The translations under genes and the position numbers were made by a program. This document shows, piece after piece, positions 17,531 through 26,857 of a stretch of 64,000 bases of DNA. The notes below the pieces were generated by a model that saw only the letters and a list, made by a program, of their open reading frames with translations, was not told the origin of the DNA and did not search any database. Within the stretch, counting starts at the first letter, position 1. Each line of letters begins with the position of its first letter. The stretch covers positions 2,294,001-2,358,000 of the forward strand of contig NZ_LT960611.1 in the NCBI RefSeq assembly GCF_900233005.1, written 5' to 3'. The DNA comes from Vibrio tapetis subsp. tapetis. GTDB lineage: Bacteria; Pseudomonadota; Gammaproteobacteria; Enterobacterales; Vibrionaceae.

Positions 17531-17567
17531 TCTAGAAGGGAGTCCGCTCCGTAATCTGTATTCTAGT
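17531..17567. repeat. Nested palindromic intergenic element
   Basis: Outer arms CTAGAA (17532-17537) and TTCTAG (17561-17566) enclose GGAG-TCCG-CTCC (17539-17550). It lies in the 238-bp gap between fadL and mlaA, which holds no gene that I can support. It looks like a dispersed intergenic repeat, but only one copy is in this window. Confidence 0.4.
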
Positions 17568-17619
17568 GAGCGCAGCGAATTCTATCTCTCGCCCTGAGCC
17601 TTATGCCTTAAACCCGCCC

Positions 17620-18372
17620 CTAAAACCCATCATCCAAATAATCATCCAAATAGTCTTCTTCCTCTTCGTCAATCTCTACTTCTAGCCCTGCCGTATAATC
17701 GCGGCGCTGTAAGTAGACTTCACGAGATAACGCATAAGGATCTGGCGAGGCTTCTAACGTCCCTTCTTGCGGTATCAAGACATACCGTTTTTCCATGCCC
17801 TCTAGTGCCCATTTACCAGCACTTGCCCAAAAATTGAGCAAAGAAAGAGGCACATACTTACCATCAATAAAGCTTGTGGTTTTACGAGCGGTGATTGGAC
17901 CGTAACCTGGCACCATAAAGTACGGCCCATGACCGACACCATGGTATCCCAACATATCACCAAACTGGCGTTCATCATGTTTACTGATGCCAGCCGCCGA
18001 CGCAACATCAATAAAACCAAGTAAACCTAACGTTGAGTTGATCCAAAAGCGATTGAAATGGTCTGCGGCTCTTTCACCTTTCCCCATCAAAAGGTTGTTC
18101 ACGATACTGGCCGGTTCATCTAAGTTCGCTAAAAAATTGCCAATACCACCGCGTACAGGAACAGGCACTGTTTCAACATACGCAATTGACACCGGACGAA
18201 CTAAGTATGGGTCGATATAATCGTAGTTTAAATCGAACATCACGCGGTTGACCCCTTCAAAGGGATCATTAGGGTGTTGTTCGTTTTCTGATTCTTTAGG
18301 CGCACTGCTGCACCCCAACAAAACGCTGGTCAGTATTATAACTGAGACGATTTTCAACTGCTTAAACGCCAT
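17620..18372 (-). CDS. mlaA: Lipid asymmetry lipoprotein MlaA (VacJ)
   Basis: MlaA sits in the outer membrane and removes mislocalised phospholipids from the outer leaflet, passing them to the MlaC/MlaFEDB system. The 250-residue precursor has a lipoprotein signal ending LLGC with Cys21. The core follows: DPFEGVNRVMFDLN, the doughnut helices (NNLLMGKGERAADHFNRFWINSTLG), and HDERQFGDMLGYHGVGHGPYFMVPGYGP. The C-terminus is a very acidic tail with a short repeat (YLDDYLDDGF). SD AGGAAAGGA precedes ATG 18372. A terminator hairpin lies 18 bp upstream of the start. Confidence 0.93.
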   Translation of the reverse strand: MAFKQLKIVSVIILTSVLLGCSSAPKESENEQHPNDPFEGVNRVMFDLNYDYIDPYLVRPVSIAYVETVPVPVRGGIGNFLANLDEPASIVNNLLMGKGERAADHFNRFWINSTLGLLGFIDVASAAGISKHDERQFGDMLGYHGVGHGPYFMVPGYGPITARKTTSFIDGKYVPLSLLNFWASAGKWALEGMEKRYVLIPQEGTLEASPDPYALSREVYLQRRDYTAGLEVEIDEEEEDYLDDYLDDGF

Positions 18373-18390
18373 GCATCCTTTCCTAACAAC

Positions 18391-18416
18391 AAAAAACCAG
18401 CCGAAGCCGGTTTTTT
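18391..18416 (-). terminator. Terminator-like hairpin between ccmI and mlaA
   Basis: On the minus strand AAAAAACC-GGC-TTCG-GCT-GGTTTTTT forms a stem with one mismatch and a U run. It lies 56 bp past the ccmI stop and only 18 bp before mlaA, so it either ends the ccm operon or lies in the mlaA leader. Confidence 0.75.
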
Positions 18417-18472
18417 AATCCTATATCCCCCTTAATCATGATTGATTACGAGGCAATAACAAGCTTTAACTA

Positions 18473-19690
18473 TTAATAACGCTTATCAATCGTTAACGCA
18501 ACCTGTTCACCCAGTTTGATGACCGGGCTTTCACCGTACCAATCGCCATCTCGGGTTGATACATTACCATCAGTATCAATTCGAGCACGGATCAGAAAGT
18601 CAGGCAGATCCGATAAATTCTGGCCTTCAATCATGCTATTTCGGTCGTCAATCACCACCGTGCGAGGGAAACTACCTAGAGGGTATCTCGCCGCAGCTAC
18701 AGGCATTGGGCTGCCATCAGCGCGATGAGCTGAAACGATCAATGCGGCATTGCTATTAGCTTGTACTTCAGGCGACAGGCTAATGGTAACGGCAACTGAT
18801 TTTCCGGATACTTGCTGAGCATCACCCATTTTCAATCGTGCATTTTCAATACTGCGTTGAAGCATGGTGTAACGACTGTCTTCAGGACCAATCATTTTTT
18901 GCATCATACTCCAATACTGAACCGCTGCTGGGTAGTCTTGCTGCTCAAATGCATCAAAAGCCAATAAAGAGAACACACGTAAGTCTACATAATCTTCCTT
19001 AATAAGGCCGGCTAAGATAGCCCGTGCGTTATTCAAGTCTGACTCATCCGAAGAGAGCATCAGCGCCTGCGCATAGCCTAATTGAATGTCCGTATCTTCA
19101 GGTTCAAGGCGATAGGCTTTTTTCATCGATCCAATAGCGGTCGTGATATCGCGATTCGCCAAGGCAATTCTTCCCAATAACAACCAACCTGTCGAGTCTT
19201 CGGGTTGATGATGCAAGCGAGTTCGAAGCGCAAGGGTGAGATCGTCCATCTCATCGTCAGCTAATGGTTCATTACCTGGCGACATCAGCTTTTTCGTTAA
19301 CTCGGGTAAGTTATTAGAAACTTGCTGCCAGCTTTCAACGTCATTGGATGCGCCATACTTGAAGTACGTTCCGTACGACAATACTGCCATAAACACGATA
19401 GACGCACCCACAACCAATGGCATAGACACTTGAGTTTCAGTGTTTACTTTTTGATTAGGGATGTCATCAAGCAACGTCTGCTTTAAATCAGAAACCAATT
19501 CTTGCTGGTCATCAACCAAGCCTTCATCTGTTTCTTCTTCAAGCTCAGCTAGGCGATCTTTATAAAACGCTTTATTGAGTTCATCACGACGTGCTTCGTC
19601 ATCGACGTCTTTTTTTACTAATAACGGCCACAGAATGAAAACACTCGAAAGTACCACCAAAGCCAGCGTAGCTATCCAAAACATCATCAT
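18473..19690 (-). CDS. ccmI: Cytochrome c maturation protein CcmI
   Basis: CcmI is the apocytochrome chaperone of the system I haem ligation complex. The 405-residue protein has two N-terminal membrane segments (FWIATLALVVLSSVFILWPLL and VVGASIVFMAVLSYGTYFKYG) around a charged cytosolic loop. A periplasmic TPR domain follows (WLLLGRIALANRDITTAIGSMKKAYRLEPED...), then a C-terminal beta domain. Three ATGs stand in tandem at 19690-19682, with GGAG nine bases before the first. It overlaps ccmH and is the last gene of the operon. Confidence 0.93.
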   Translation of the reverse strand: MMMFWIATLALVVLSSVFILWPLLVKKDVDDEARRDELNKAFYKDRLAELEEETDEGLVDDQQELVSDLKQTLLDDIPNQKVNTETQVSMPLVVGASIVFMAVLSYGTYFKYGASNDVESWQQVSNNLPELTKKLMSPGNEPLADDEMDDLTLALRTRLHHQPEDSTGWLLLGRIALANRDITTAIGSMKKAYRLEPEDTDIQLGYAQALMLSSDESDLNNARAILAGLIKEDYVDLRVFSLLAFDAFEQQDYPAAVQYWSMMQKMIGPEDSRYTMLQRSIENARLKMGDAQQVSGKSVAVTISLSPEVQANSNAALIVSAHRADGSPMPVAAARYPLGSFPRTVVIDDRNSMIEGQNLSDLPDFLIRARIDTDGNVSTRDGDWYGESPVIKLGEQVALTIDKRY

Positions 19691-20172
19691 TGTTTTTTGT
19701 CTCCTTGGTCACTTTCTTCCAGTAGCGATTTTAGCTTCGCTTCTTTATCTGCATCCCAGTCGTCGGTGGATGTTGCCGTTGATTTACGCTTACGACTTCT
19801 TAAGAAAATAAAACCAAAGCCAAAAACAATGACTGAAAGTGGACCTAACCATAACACCGACGTTACCGGTGTTACTGGTGGATTGTAAGTGACGAAGTTA
19901 CCGTAACGAGCAATCATATAATCAACGATTTCATCTTCCGATTTGCCGGCTTTCAGCATTTCATACACTTTCTGACGCAAGTCTTGAGCCAGTATTGCGT
20001 TTGAATCGCCAATGGAATTGTTCTGACATTTAGGGCAACGCAGTGTCGCGCTCAATTCTTTGAACTTTTGTTCTTGCTCTACACTATCAAATTCGTGTAG
20101 ATCAATCGTTGCCAATACAGGCATTGAAAATGCAAAGAGAGCTAATAATAAGACGCGAATAGTTCGAATCAT
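19687..20172 (-). CDS. ccmH: Cytochrome c maturation protein CcmH (CcmH/NrfF type)
   Basis: CcmH is a membrane-anchored periplasmic thioredox protein that reduces the CxxCH haem-binding cysteines of apocytochrome c. The 161-residue product has a signal peptide (VLLLALFAFSMPVLA), the active LRCPKCQNNSI motif (about residues 41-51) and a C-terminal anchor (VLWLGPLSVIVFGFGFIFL). It lacks the fused TPR part found in E. coli CcmH; that part is the separate CcmI here. It overlaps both ccmG and ccmI by 4 bp. Confidence 0.94.
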   Translation of the reverse strand: MIRTIRVLLLALFAFSMPVLATIDLHEFDSVEQEQKFKELSATLRCPKCQNNSIGDSNAILAQDLRQKVYEMLKAGKSEDEIVDYMIARYGNFVTYNPPVTPVTSVLWLGPLSVIVFGFGFIFLRSRKRKSTATSTDDWDADKEAKLKSLLEESDQGDKKQ

Positions 20173-20720
20173 TTCGCTTCCTCCAAGAATTGCTGATACA
20201 TAGGCTGTAGCGTTTCATGCCAGTTTTTAGTATTTACATCACCAACATGGCGATAACGGATCACGCCATTTGCATCGACCAAATAGGTTTCAGGTGCACC
20301 GTAAACGCCAAGATCAAGCCCTAGCATGCCGTCACCATCAAACAGGCTAATCAAGTATGGGTTACCCAACTCGGTAAGCCACTGCACTGCTTTATTCCTG
20401 TCATCTTTGTAGTTGAGGCCAATGATCTTAACGCCTTCTTTTGAAAGCTCATTCAGATATTGGTGCTCTGCATAACATGTTGGACACCATGTTGCCCATA
20501 CATTGATCAGCAAAGGCTCACCAACAAAAATTGTTTGATCGTACAGTTTTCCTGGTTGCGCCAAATCTTCTAAACGAAACTCTGGCACCGTTTTACCTAC
20601 TAATACGGATTCAAGCTTGGTTGGATCATCACCATCAGCGTTACGAGTTAACTGCGTGCCAAATACCGCCACCAAGATGAGGAAAAAGGCCAAAGGAGCG
20701 AACATTACATTTAGATTCAT
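20169..20720 (-). CDS. ccmG: Thiol:disulfide interchange protein CcmG (DsbE)
   Basis: CcmG is an inner-membrane-tethered periplasmic thioredoxin that passes reducing power to CcmH or apocytochrome. The 183-residue product has one N-terminal membrane segment (VMFAPLAFFLILVAVFG), the active site WATWCPTCYAEH (about residues 76-87) and the cis-proline loop GAPETYLVD. It is one base downstream of ccmF and overlaps ccmH. Confidence 0.95.
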   Translation of the reverse strand: MNLNVMFAPLAFFLILVAVFGTQLTRNADGDDPTKLESVLVGKTVPEFRLEDLAQPGKLYDQTIFVGEPLLINVWATWCPTCYAEHQYLNELSKEGVKIIGLNYKDDRNKAVQWLTELGNPYLISLFDGDGMLGLDLGVYGAPETYLVDANGVIRYRHVGDVNTKNWHETLQPMYQQFLEEAK

Positions 20721-20721
20721 C

Positions 20722-22686
20722 TTATTGCTCCTTTACCACAGCATTAGTGTTCTTTCTAAAACGGTAACGTTTATCACTGATTGCAATCGCGCCACCTAGC
20801 GACATGAAAATACTGCCTAACCAGATCCAGCGTACAAATGGTTTGTAATAAATACGTACAGCCCACGCGTCGCCATCATCTAAGCGTTCACCCAGAGCAA
20901 TATACAGATCGCGAGTCACACCACGATCGATCGCCGCTTCCGTCATCATAGACTTTGCTGTGCTATAAAAACGTTTTTCAGCGTGTAACGTATTGACATA
21001 ACTACCATCTAAGGTGATTTCAAAGTCAGCGGTATAACCATCATAGTTAGGGCCATCTGTATCACGTAGACCTTTGAAGTAAAAGTCATAACCTTGAATT
21101 TCAAACCTTTCACCGGGCGCTAAACGAACATCACGCTCTATTGAGTAGTTCTGTACCATTGCAATACCGATTACGGTAACCGCCATGCCGAAGTGAGCAA
21201 ACATCATTGCCCAGTGGCTACGTTGCAATTTCTTAACACCCACCAGAAAAGTATGGCGATGAGTGGCACGTTGATGAAGCTCAAAAGCGTGCATAAACAC
21301 AATCCACAGCGCCATTACCCAACCTAAATAAGCAAGGCCGGTAAAACGGTCTGCCAAGGCAAAAATGGCGACGGCAGCAAGTGCGAACGCAGCAACACCA
21401 GAGACCAACATTGGCTTAACTAAGCCTGATAAGTCATCTTTTTTCCAGCGAATCAGCGGGCCTACACCCAGCAAGAATGCAAATGGAACCATTAACCATG
21501 TAAACAGCATATTAAAGAATGGCGCACCAATAGAAACGGAGCCCAAACCTAACTGTTTGTGAACAAGAGGCAACAAAGTACCCACTAGCACCACGACTAA
21601 TGCCGCGACTAAAATAATGTTATTACCTAATAGTGCGTTTTCACGAGAAAACAGCTCATAATTGCCACGAACACGTACTGAAGAGCCTTTCATTGCGAAC
21701 AACAGCAATGAGCCGCCAATAACAAAGACTAAGAACGCGAGAATGAACATGCCACGCGCTGGATCAGAAGCAAACGCATGCACAGAAACCAGAATCCCTG
21801 AACGCACGAGGAAAGTACCAAGCAAGCTCAAAGAGAACGCAGAGATAGCAAGTAATACTGTCCAAGCTTTAAATGTACCGCGTTTTTCAGTTACCGCCAG
21901 TGAGTGCATCAGCGCTGTACCAGCCAGCCAAGGCATAAATGAGGCGTTTTCTACTGGATCCCAGAACCACCAACCACCCCAGCCAAGTTCGTAGTACGCC
22001 CACCAAGAACCTAGTGCGATACCTAGCGTTAGGAATAGCCATGCCGCCGTTGTCCACGGACGAGACCAACGAGCCCACGCGGTGTCTAAGCGGCCTGTCA
22101 TCAATGACGCAATAGCAAATGAGAACGCAACAGAGAAACCAACGTAGCCCATATAAAGCATAGGAGGGTGAATGATCAGCCCTGGATCTTGCAGTAATGG
22201 GTTTAAGTCTCGTCCGTCAATCGGGAAAAATGGCAGAGTACGTAAGAACGGGTTTGATGTCATGATAATGAACAACAAGAATCCGACCGTAATCAAGCCC
22301 ATCACCGCCAACACTCGCGCGACTGACTCTTGTGGCATTCCCCGGCTAAAGGTAGCAACGGCAACGGTCCAACCCGCTTGTATCAACACCCAGAGCAACA
22401 AAGAACCCTCGTGAGCGCCCCATACTGCGGTGAGTCGATAATACCAAGGCAGCAAGGTATTCGAGTTGGTTGCAACATAAGTGATGGTAAAATCATTCGT
22501 GTAAAATGCCCACAGCAAAATACAGAACGACAAACCCAAGAGTAAGAACATGCCCCACGAAAGCGGGCGAGCAAAATTCATCAAGGTGGTGTTATTTTGG
22601 CTTGCTCCATATAAGGGCAATACACTCAATAGCACGGCAAACCCTAATGAAATTATCAGGGCAAAGTGGCCTATTTCAGCGATCAT
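20722..22686 (-). CDS. ccmF: Haem lyase subunit CcmF
   Basis: CcmF joins haem from holo-CcmE to apocytochrome c. The 654-residue polytopic protein shows the tryptophan-rich WWD domain ([18 protein letters not shown], about residues 233-250) and conserved histidines in periplasmic loops ([23 protein letters not shown]). Size and order within the operon match the family. It overlaps ccmE by 4 bp. Confidence 0.96.
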   Translation of the reverse strand: MIAEIGHFALIISLGFAVLLSVLPLYGASQNNTTLMNFARPLSWGMFLLLGLSFCILLWAFYTNDFTITYVATNSNTLLPWYYRLTAVWGAHEGSLLLWVLIQAGWTVAVATFSRGMPQESVARVLAVMGLITVGFLLFIIMTSNPFLRTLPFFPIDGRDLNPLLQDPGLIIHPPMLYMGYVGFSVAFSFAIASLMTGRLDTAWARWSRPWTTAAWLFLTLGIALGSWWAYYELGWGGWWFWDPVENASFMPWLAGTALMHSLAVTEKRGTFKAWTVLLAISAFSLSLLGTFLVRSGILVSVHAFASDPARGMFILAFLVFVIGGSLLLFAMKGSSVRVRGNYELFSRENALLGNNIILVAALVVVLVGTLLPLVHKQLGLGSVSIGAPFFNMLFTWLMVPFAFLLGVGPLIRWKKDDLSGLVKPMLVSGVAAFALAAVAIFALADRFTGLAYLGWVMALWIVFMHAFELHQRATHRHTFLVGVKKLQRSHWAMMFAHFGMAVTVIGIAMVQNYSIERDVRLAPGERFEIQGYDFYFKGLRDTDGPNYDGYTADFEITLDGSYVNTLHAEKRFYSTAKSMMTEAAIDRGVTRDLYIALGERLDDGDAWAVRIYYKPFVRWIWLGSIFMSLGGAIAISDKRYRFRKNTNAVVKEQ

Positions 22687-23168
22687 TTAGAGCTTCCTTG
22701 TTTTTGCTCATCTGAATATTGTAACGGTTCGTGAGTTTTCTTCATTGCTTCCGCAATTTCCGGCGGCATGTATTCTTCATCATGCTTCGCTAGTACTTCA
22801 AACGCTTCAATGGTCGTTGCATCAATGAGGACACCCTGAGCAACGATACCCTGCCCTTCACGGAATAAATCAGGCAAAATACCATCATACACAACCGTTA
22901 CTTTTGGGCCGACATCGGCAAGGTCAAAAGAAACTCTTAGTGATTCTTGATTACGCGAAACCGAGCCTTCAACAACCATGCCACCGATACGTAAACGCTG
23001 GCCAACGTAAGGTTTCGAGCCATCAGGCTTACCCATAACCAGTTCGGTCGGGGTATAGAATAGATCCATGTTTTGATTGAGAGCATAGAGCATCAAGCCA
23101 ACAGTAGTCGAAATGCCGACTATTAAAGCGAGAACGAGACCGAGCCTCTTCTTACGTCTTGGGTTCAT
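22683..23168 (-). CDS. ccmE: Haem chaperone CcmE
   Basis: CcmE binds haem covalently in the periplasm and delivers it to CcmF. The 161-residue product has an N-terminal anchor ([24 protein letters not shown]), an OB-fold domain ([13 protein letters not shown]...[17 protein letters not shown]) and the haem-binding histidine in [12 protein letters not shown] (about residue 131). It overlaps ccmD and ccmF. Confidence 0.96.
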   Translation of the reverse strand: MNPRRKKRLGLVLALIVGISTTVGLMLYALNQNMDLFYTPTELVMGKPDGSKPYVGQRLRIGGMVVEGSVSRNQESLRVSFDLADVGPKVTVVYDGILPDLFREGQGIVAQGVLIDATTIEAFEVLAKHDEEYMPPEIAEAMKKTHEPLQYSDEQKQGSSK

Positions 23169-23371
23169 AGTGTGTTCTCCATATCTTTCGCCGCGTCAAT
23201 TCGCGCTTGTCTGTCTATTTTGGCCTGAACGCCTTTAAAAAGTTCACGATTACGTTTAACACTTAATACAAGTAAAAGCAGCATAGAGCCAAATGTAATA
23301 CCAAATGCTCCCCATACGTAACCGGCGTAGCCGCCCATCGCGAGTAAATCTGAAAAAGAGTCAAAATGCAT
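23165..23371 (-). CDS. ccmD: Haem exporter protein CcmD
   Basis: This 68-residue small membrane protein helps release holo-CcmE from the CcmABC complex. It has the family pattern: a short N-terminus ([22 protein letters not shown]), one transmembrane helix ([14 protein letters not shown]) and a basic cytosolic tail ([23 protein letters not shown]). It lies 5 bp after ccmC and overlaps ccmE. Confidence 0.92.
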   Translation of the reverse strand: MHFDSFSDLLAMGGYAGYVWGAFGITFGSMLLLLVLSVKRNRELFKGVQAKIDRQARIDAAKDMENTL

Positions 23372-23376
23372 ACGAG

Positions 23377-24144
23377 TTACCTCTTATTCGCGTGAGATGA
23401 ATTAGATGCACGAGATGCTGCAATGGCTTGCACCCATGGTCGATGGCTTTCTTTGGCTATTATTTCGTTTCTAAATCTCACCAAGGTTAAGCTGGCAAAG
23501 AAAAAAGCGAAACCAAAAATGTTCAGCAATAATGGCCATAACATGTCACCAGAGATAGATGGCTTCTCAAACTTAGTTATGGTTGCCCCTTGATGCAAGG
23601 TGTTCCACCACTCAACCGAGAAGTGAATAATAGGTAAGTTGATGACACCAACCATAGCCAAAATACCGGCCGCTTTCGCTGCGGTTTTCTGGTCATCGAA
23701 TGCATGGTAAAGCGCAATCACACCCAGGTATAAGAAAAGAAGAATGAGTTCTGAGGTTAAGCGTGCGTCCCATACCCACCATGTGCCCCACATAGGTTTG
23801 CCCCATATAGCACCGGTGACTAAAGCAATAAACGTAAATACAGCGCCAATTGGAGCCATGGCAGCGGCGGCCATATCCGAAAGGCGTACTTGCCAAACGA
23901 TACCAATAAAGGCTGCGATTGCCATCGACATATAAGCACCCATCGACCAAATAGCAGAAGGCACGTGAATATAGATGATTCTAAAACTGTCACCTTGCTG
24001 GTAATCAGAAGGAGCAAAAGCAAGCCCCCAAATAGAGCCCGTCAATAAACAACCTAGGGCTAAAATTGAAAACCAAGGTAATAAGGTGCCACTAAGCTGA
24101 TACGCTTTTTCAGGCTTTGCGTACGGATGAAGCCATTTCCACAT
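23377..24144 (-). CDS. ccmC: Haem exporter/CcmE haem-loading protein CcmC
   Basis: CcmC loads haem onto CcmE. It is a polytopic protein of about 255 residues with six helices and a WWD motif (GTWWVWDARLTSE, about residues 122-134) flanked by the conserved histidines in IIYIHVPSA and IIHFSVEWWNTLHQG. The frame extends to 24156, but ATG 24144 gives the usual MWKWLHPYA start. A 112-bp gap separates it from ccmB, unusually large for this operon, with no hairpin that I can see. Confidence 0.94.
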   Translation of the reverse strand: MWKWLHPYAKPEKAYQLSGTLLPWFSILALGCLLTGSIWGLAFAPSDYQQGDSFRIIYIHVPSAIWSMGAYMSMAIAAFIGIVWQVRLSDMAAAAMAPIGAVFTFIALVTGAIWGKPMWGTWWVWDARLTSELILLFLYLGVIALYHAFDDQKTAAKAAGILAMVGVINLPIIHFSVEWWNTLHQGATITKFEKPSISGDMLWPLLLNIFGFAFFFASLTLVRFRNEIIAKESHRPWVQAIAASRASNSSHANKR

Positions 24145-24256
24145 CGTCTGTCTCACTCTTGCTTCTAGTGTCTTCTTTCAGCCTTTGCTGTAGAAGCCCT
24201 ATTATAAATATGAATACACGACATCTATGCATCGCGTTTATTGTAATAAAGTGGTG

Positions 24257-24925
24257 CTAGTTTACGCTGACTCTCAATGATGCACTGATTGCAAATGGCG
24301 TTAATGTCGCGGCACCTGCTAGCATTGCTCCTAACACAGCAAGTTGACCGTTATACGCCATCCCTAAACTGGCTGCATCAATTGCCGAGGTAGCAAAAAT
24401 CAAAATTGGGATATAAAGCGGCAAAATCAACAGGCTCAATAATACACCGCCCTTTTGCAGCCCTACCGTTAAGGCCACGCCAATCGCACCGATGAAGCTT
24501 AATGTTGGTGTGCCAACTAGCAGAGTCAGCACAACCGCTAACCAAGTATTGAAATCTAATGACAGTAATATTGCGAGTAACGGGCTGATGAGAATCAAAG
24601 GTAACCCAGTGAGTAGCCAGTGTGCGATAACTTTGCTCATCACAGCCAGTGGCAATGGGATAGGCATCAGCATCATTTGTTCCAGTGCGCCGTCTTGATA
24701 ATCATCTCGAAAAAGACGTTCTAATGACAACAAGGCAGAAAGTAAAGCCGCAACCCAAACAATACCCGCCGCTATGCGTGCCAAAAGGTTTGGTTCAGGC
24801 CCAATACTCAGTGGAAACAGCGTGACCACAATGATAAAGAACCATAACGGGTTTAAAATGTCAGCCTGTCGTCTGAATGCAATGAGCAGTTCACGACGAA
24901 CAATTGTCAGCATAGAAGAAACCAT
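24257..24925 (-). CDS. ccmB: Haem exporter permease CcmB
   Basis: CcmB is the permease partner of CcmA. The 222-residue product has about six transmembrane helices and the typical start (LTIVRRELLIAFRRQADILNPLWFF), followed by LERLFRDDYQDGALEQ, the cytosolic loop seen across CcmB proteins. It begins immediately after the ccmA stop. Confidence 0.94.
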   Translation of the reverse strand: MVSSMLTIVRRELLIAFRRQADILNPLWFFIIVVTLFPLSIGPEPNLLARIAAGIVWVAALLSALLSLERLFRDDYQDGALEQMMLMPIPLPLAVMSKVIAHWLLTGLPLILISPLLAILLSLDFNTWLAVVLTLLVGTPTLSFIGAIGVALTVGLQKGGVLLSLLILPLYIPILIFATSAIDAASLGMAYNGQLAVLGAMLAGAATLTPFAISASLRVSVN

Positions 24926-25543
24926 TTAGTCTCCTAATCGAATTTTACGAAGTAATGGGTTGTCGGCAAACATGTCTTGATGCGTCGTCAACAAAACCAT
25001 TCCCCCTGAATTAGCGTGTTTTAGAAATAAAGTTTCTAGTACTTTTACGCCCTGCTTATCAATTGCAGTTAACGGCTCGTCTAGTATCCACAGAGGGTGA
25101 TTACTTAGCCATAACCGAGCTAACGCCACACGACGTTGTTGCCCTGCGGATAATTGCCCAACAGGCACCTCTTCACGCCCTGCGAGCCCGACTAGTGTCA
25201 GTGCATCCCATATGGCTTGTTGATCATTTTTCTGCTGATGTAATTGAAGATAGAAGGCGAGGTTTTCATACGCGTTAAGTTCGCGCTTGATGCCTGGTTG
25301 ATGCCCTAAAAATAGCAAATCTTGATGGTAGGCATCACGGCTATCAAAAATGCTCTCTTTTTTCCAAGAAATGCTTCCCTCTTCGCAATCTCCGAGGCCA
25401 GCAATGATCCTCAATAACGTCGTTTTTCCGGTGCCATTTCGCCCTTCAACTTGTATCAATTCACCCGGTTGCACGGAAAATGATAGGGACTCAAACAGTA
25501 CGCGTTCATCTCGAATTGCAGTCAGGTTTGATACTTCAAGCAT
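24926..25543 (-). CDS. ccmA: Haem exporter ATPase CcmA
   Basis: This 205-residue ABC ATPase drives release of haem-loaded CcmE. It has Walker [10 protein letters not shown] (about residues 35-43), signature [15 protein letters not shown], Walker B LWILDEP and the switch histidine in LLTTHQD. It is the first gene of ccmABCDEFGHI. The 271-bp gap before it carries the ccm promoter and, at its far end, the terminator of the che operon. Confidence 0.95.
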   Translation of the reverse strand: MLEVSNLTAIRDERVLFESLSFSVQPGELIQVEGRNGTGKTTLLRIIAGLGDCEEGSISWKKESIFDSRDAYHQDLLFLGHQPGIKRELNAYENLAFYLQLHQQKNDQQAIWDALTLVGLAGREEVPVGQLSAGQQRRVALARLWLSNHPLWILDEPLTAIDKQGVKVLETLFLKHANSGGMVLLTTHQDMFADNPLLRKIRLGD

Positions 25544-25719
25544 GGTCTTAATTATTAAAGTAAGTGAATCCGTATCTTAACACACAGGATTGACCACAAA
25601 ATAGAACTAGAAGTTAAGGAAACGCGAATCTCACCAGAAATCTGTTAACTAATTGCCACATTTTTGAAAAAGGACACATAACGCAGATTTTTCAGTCTAT
25701 AAATTGAAAGTAAATGATA

Positions 25720-25752
25720 CAAAAAAGAGAAGGCCTCTCGGCCTTCTCTTAA
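25720..25752 (-). terminator. Terminator at the end of the che operon
   Basis: On the minus strand AAGAGAAGGCC-gaga-GGCCTTCTCTT followed by T marks the end of the flagellar/chemotaxis block, about 60 bp after the DUF2802 gene. Confidence 0.88.
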
Positions 25753-25814
25753 TAAACAGCAGAAAATTTCCATCCATCTGTTACAACCAACAATAATCTA
25801 GCGCTTTAAATCCA

Positions 25815-26324
25815 CTATTTCATTTTATGCTGCGGTCTTCGAGAAGGGGCTGGTGATCTCATTGCCTTTCTTTCTGGATGGTCATTCAAAGGTGGGACTT
25901 TTTCTTTGCCAGCAATTTTACTCTGTAAAGACATCATCAACTCTGCTTCTGCTTTCGGCAGTTCGCATTCTTCAATCAATTCGTTGATTCCTGCGCCGAG
26001 CTGTACCATCTTATTGGCACGAGAATACATGCGACCATCTGAATCGGTATGCTCCAATTCCGTCACACGCTCGATAAGATGTTGAATAATGTCCTGTTGT
26101 TCAGCAACTTTTTGCCCTAAACCAACCATAACTGAGCGTACTTCTAGCACCTGTTTGTTGGTTTTTTGCAGTTCCTTTTCCAAACTGCGCACCTGCTGCC
26201 TTTGTACATCTAACCGTTTTGCACCCGTTCGTTTAACGCGCACAAACACTAAGATAATACAAAGCGCAACAAACACAGCTACCCCTATTAAAAGAGGTAA
26301 CATTGTTGATAACTCATTCATCAT
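25815..26324 (-). CDS. DUF2802 domain protein of the che operon
   Basis: This 169-residue protein has one N-terminal membrane segment (MLPLLIGVAVFVALCIILVFV) and a coiled coil (about residues 35-90, RQQVRSLEKELQKTNKQVLEVRS...). A short conserved region follows (YSRANKMVQLGAGINELIEECELPKAEAELMMSLQ) that looks like a DUF2802 helix-turn-helix, then a basic proline-rich tail. It overlaps the cheW stop and ends the operon, as in pseudomonads. Function is unknown. Two adjacent ATGs (26324, 26321) could start it. Confidence 0.82.
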   Translation of the reverse strand: MMNELSTMLPLLIGVAVFVALCIILVFVRVKRTGAKRLDVQRQQVRSLEKELQKTNKQVLEVRSVMVGLGQKVAEQQDIIQHLIERVTELEHTDSDGRMYSRANKMVQLGAGINELIEECELPKAEAELMMSLQSKIAGKEKVPPLNDHPERKAMRSPAPSRRPQHKMK

Positions 26325-26818
26325 TATAGATGAGCCATGTCATCCCACTCTTCATCAGTAAGCAGCTTGTTTAAATCAACAAGAATCAGAAGTTTACCTT
26401 CTCTGTTGCTTACACCTTGGATGAACTTAGCACTTTCATCGGTACCAACACTTGGCGTGGTATCAATTTCAGAAGAACGTAAGTAAACCACTTCAGCAAC
26501 GCTATCGACCAAAATACCAATCACTTGATGCTCAGATTCAATCACAATAATACGCGTATTATCTGTAATTTCGCCTTGCATTAAGCCGAAGCGAGAACGT
26601 GTATCAATAACGGTTACAACGTTACCACGAAGGTTGATGATACCCAGAACGTAATCAGGCGCTCCTGGAACGGGTGCAATCTCTGTATAACGCAATACTT
26701 CACGTACTTGCATTACATTGATGCCATAGGTCTCGTCTTCAAGTTGGAATGTTACCCACTGAAGAACTTCATCGTTTGCTTGGTCTTTTCTTACTTCTAC
26801 TTCATTCGTTTGAGACAT
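26324..26818 (-). CDS. cheW: Chemotaxis coupling protein CheW
   Basis: CheW links chemoreceptors to the kinase CheA in the polar array. The 164-residue product is a single CheW domain (LQWVTFQLEDETYGINVMQVREVLRYTEIAPVPGAPDYVLGIINLRGNVVTVIDTR, cut at points of highest similarity). It lies between parP and the DUF2802 gene in the minus-strand che operon, close enough for cotranscription. Confidence 0.95.
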   Translation of the reverse strand: MSQTNEVEVRKDQANDEVLQWVTFQLEDETYGINVMQVREVLRYTEIAPVPGAPDYVLGIINLRGNVVTVIDTRSRFGLMQGEITDNTRIIVIESEHQVIGILVDSVAEVVYLRSSEIDTTPSVGTDESAKFIQGVSNREGKLLILVDLNKLLTDEEWDDMAHL

Positions 26819-26857
26819 GTTTTATCCTCATTTTTGCCGCTAACGACAATTCTACTT

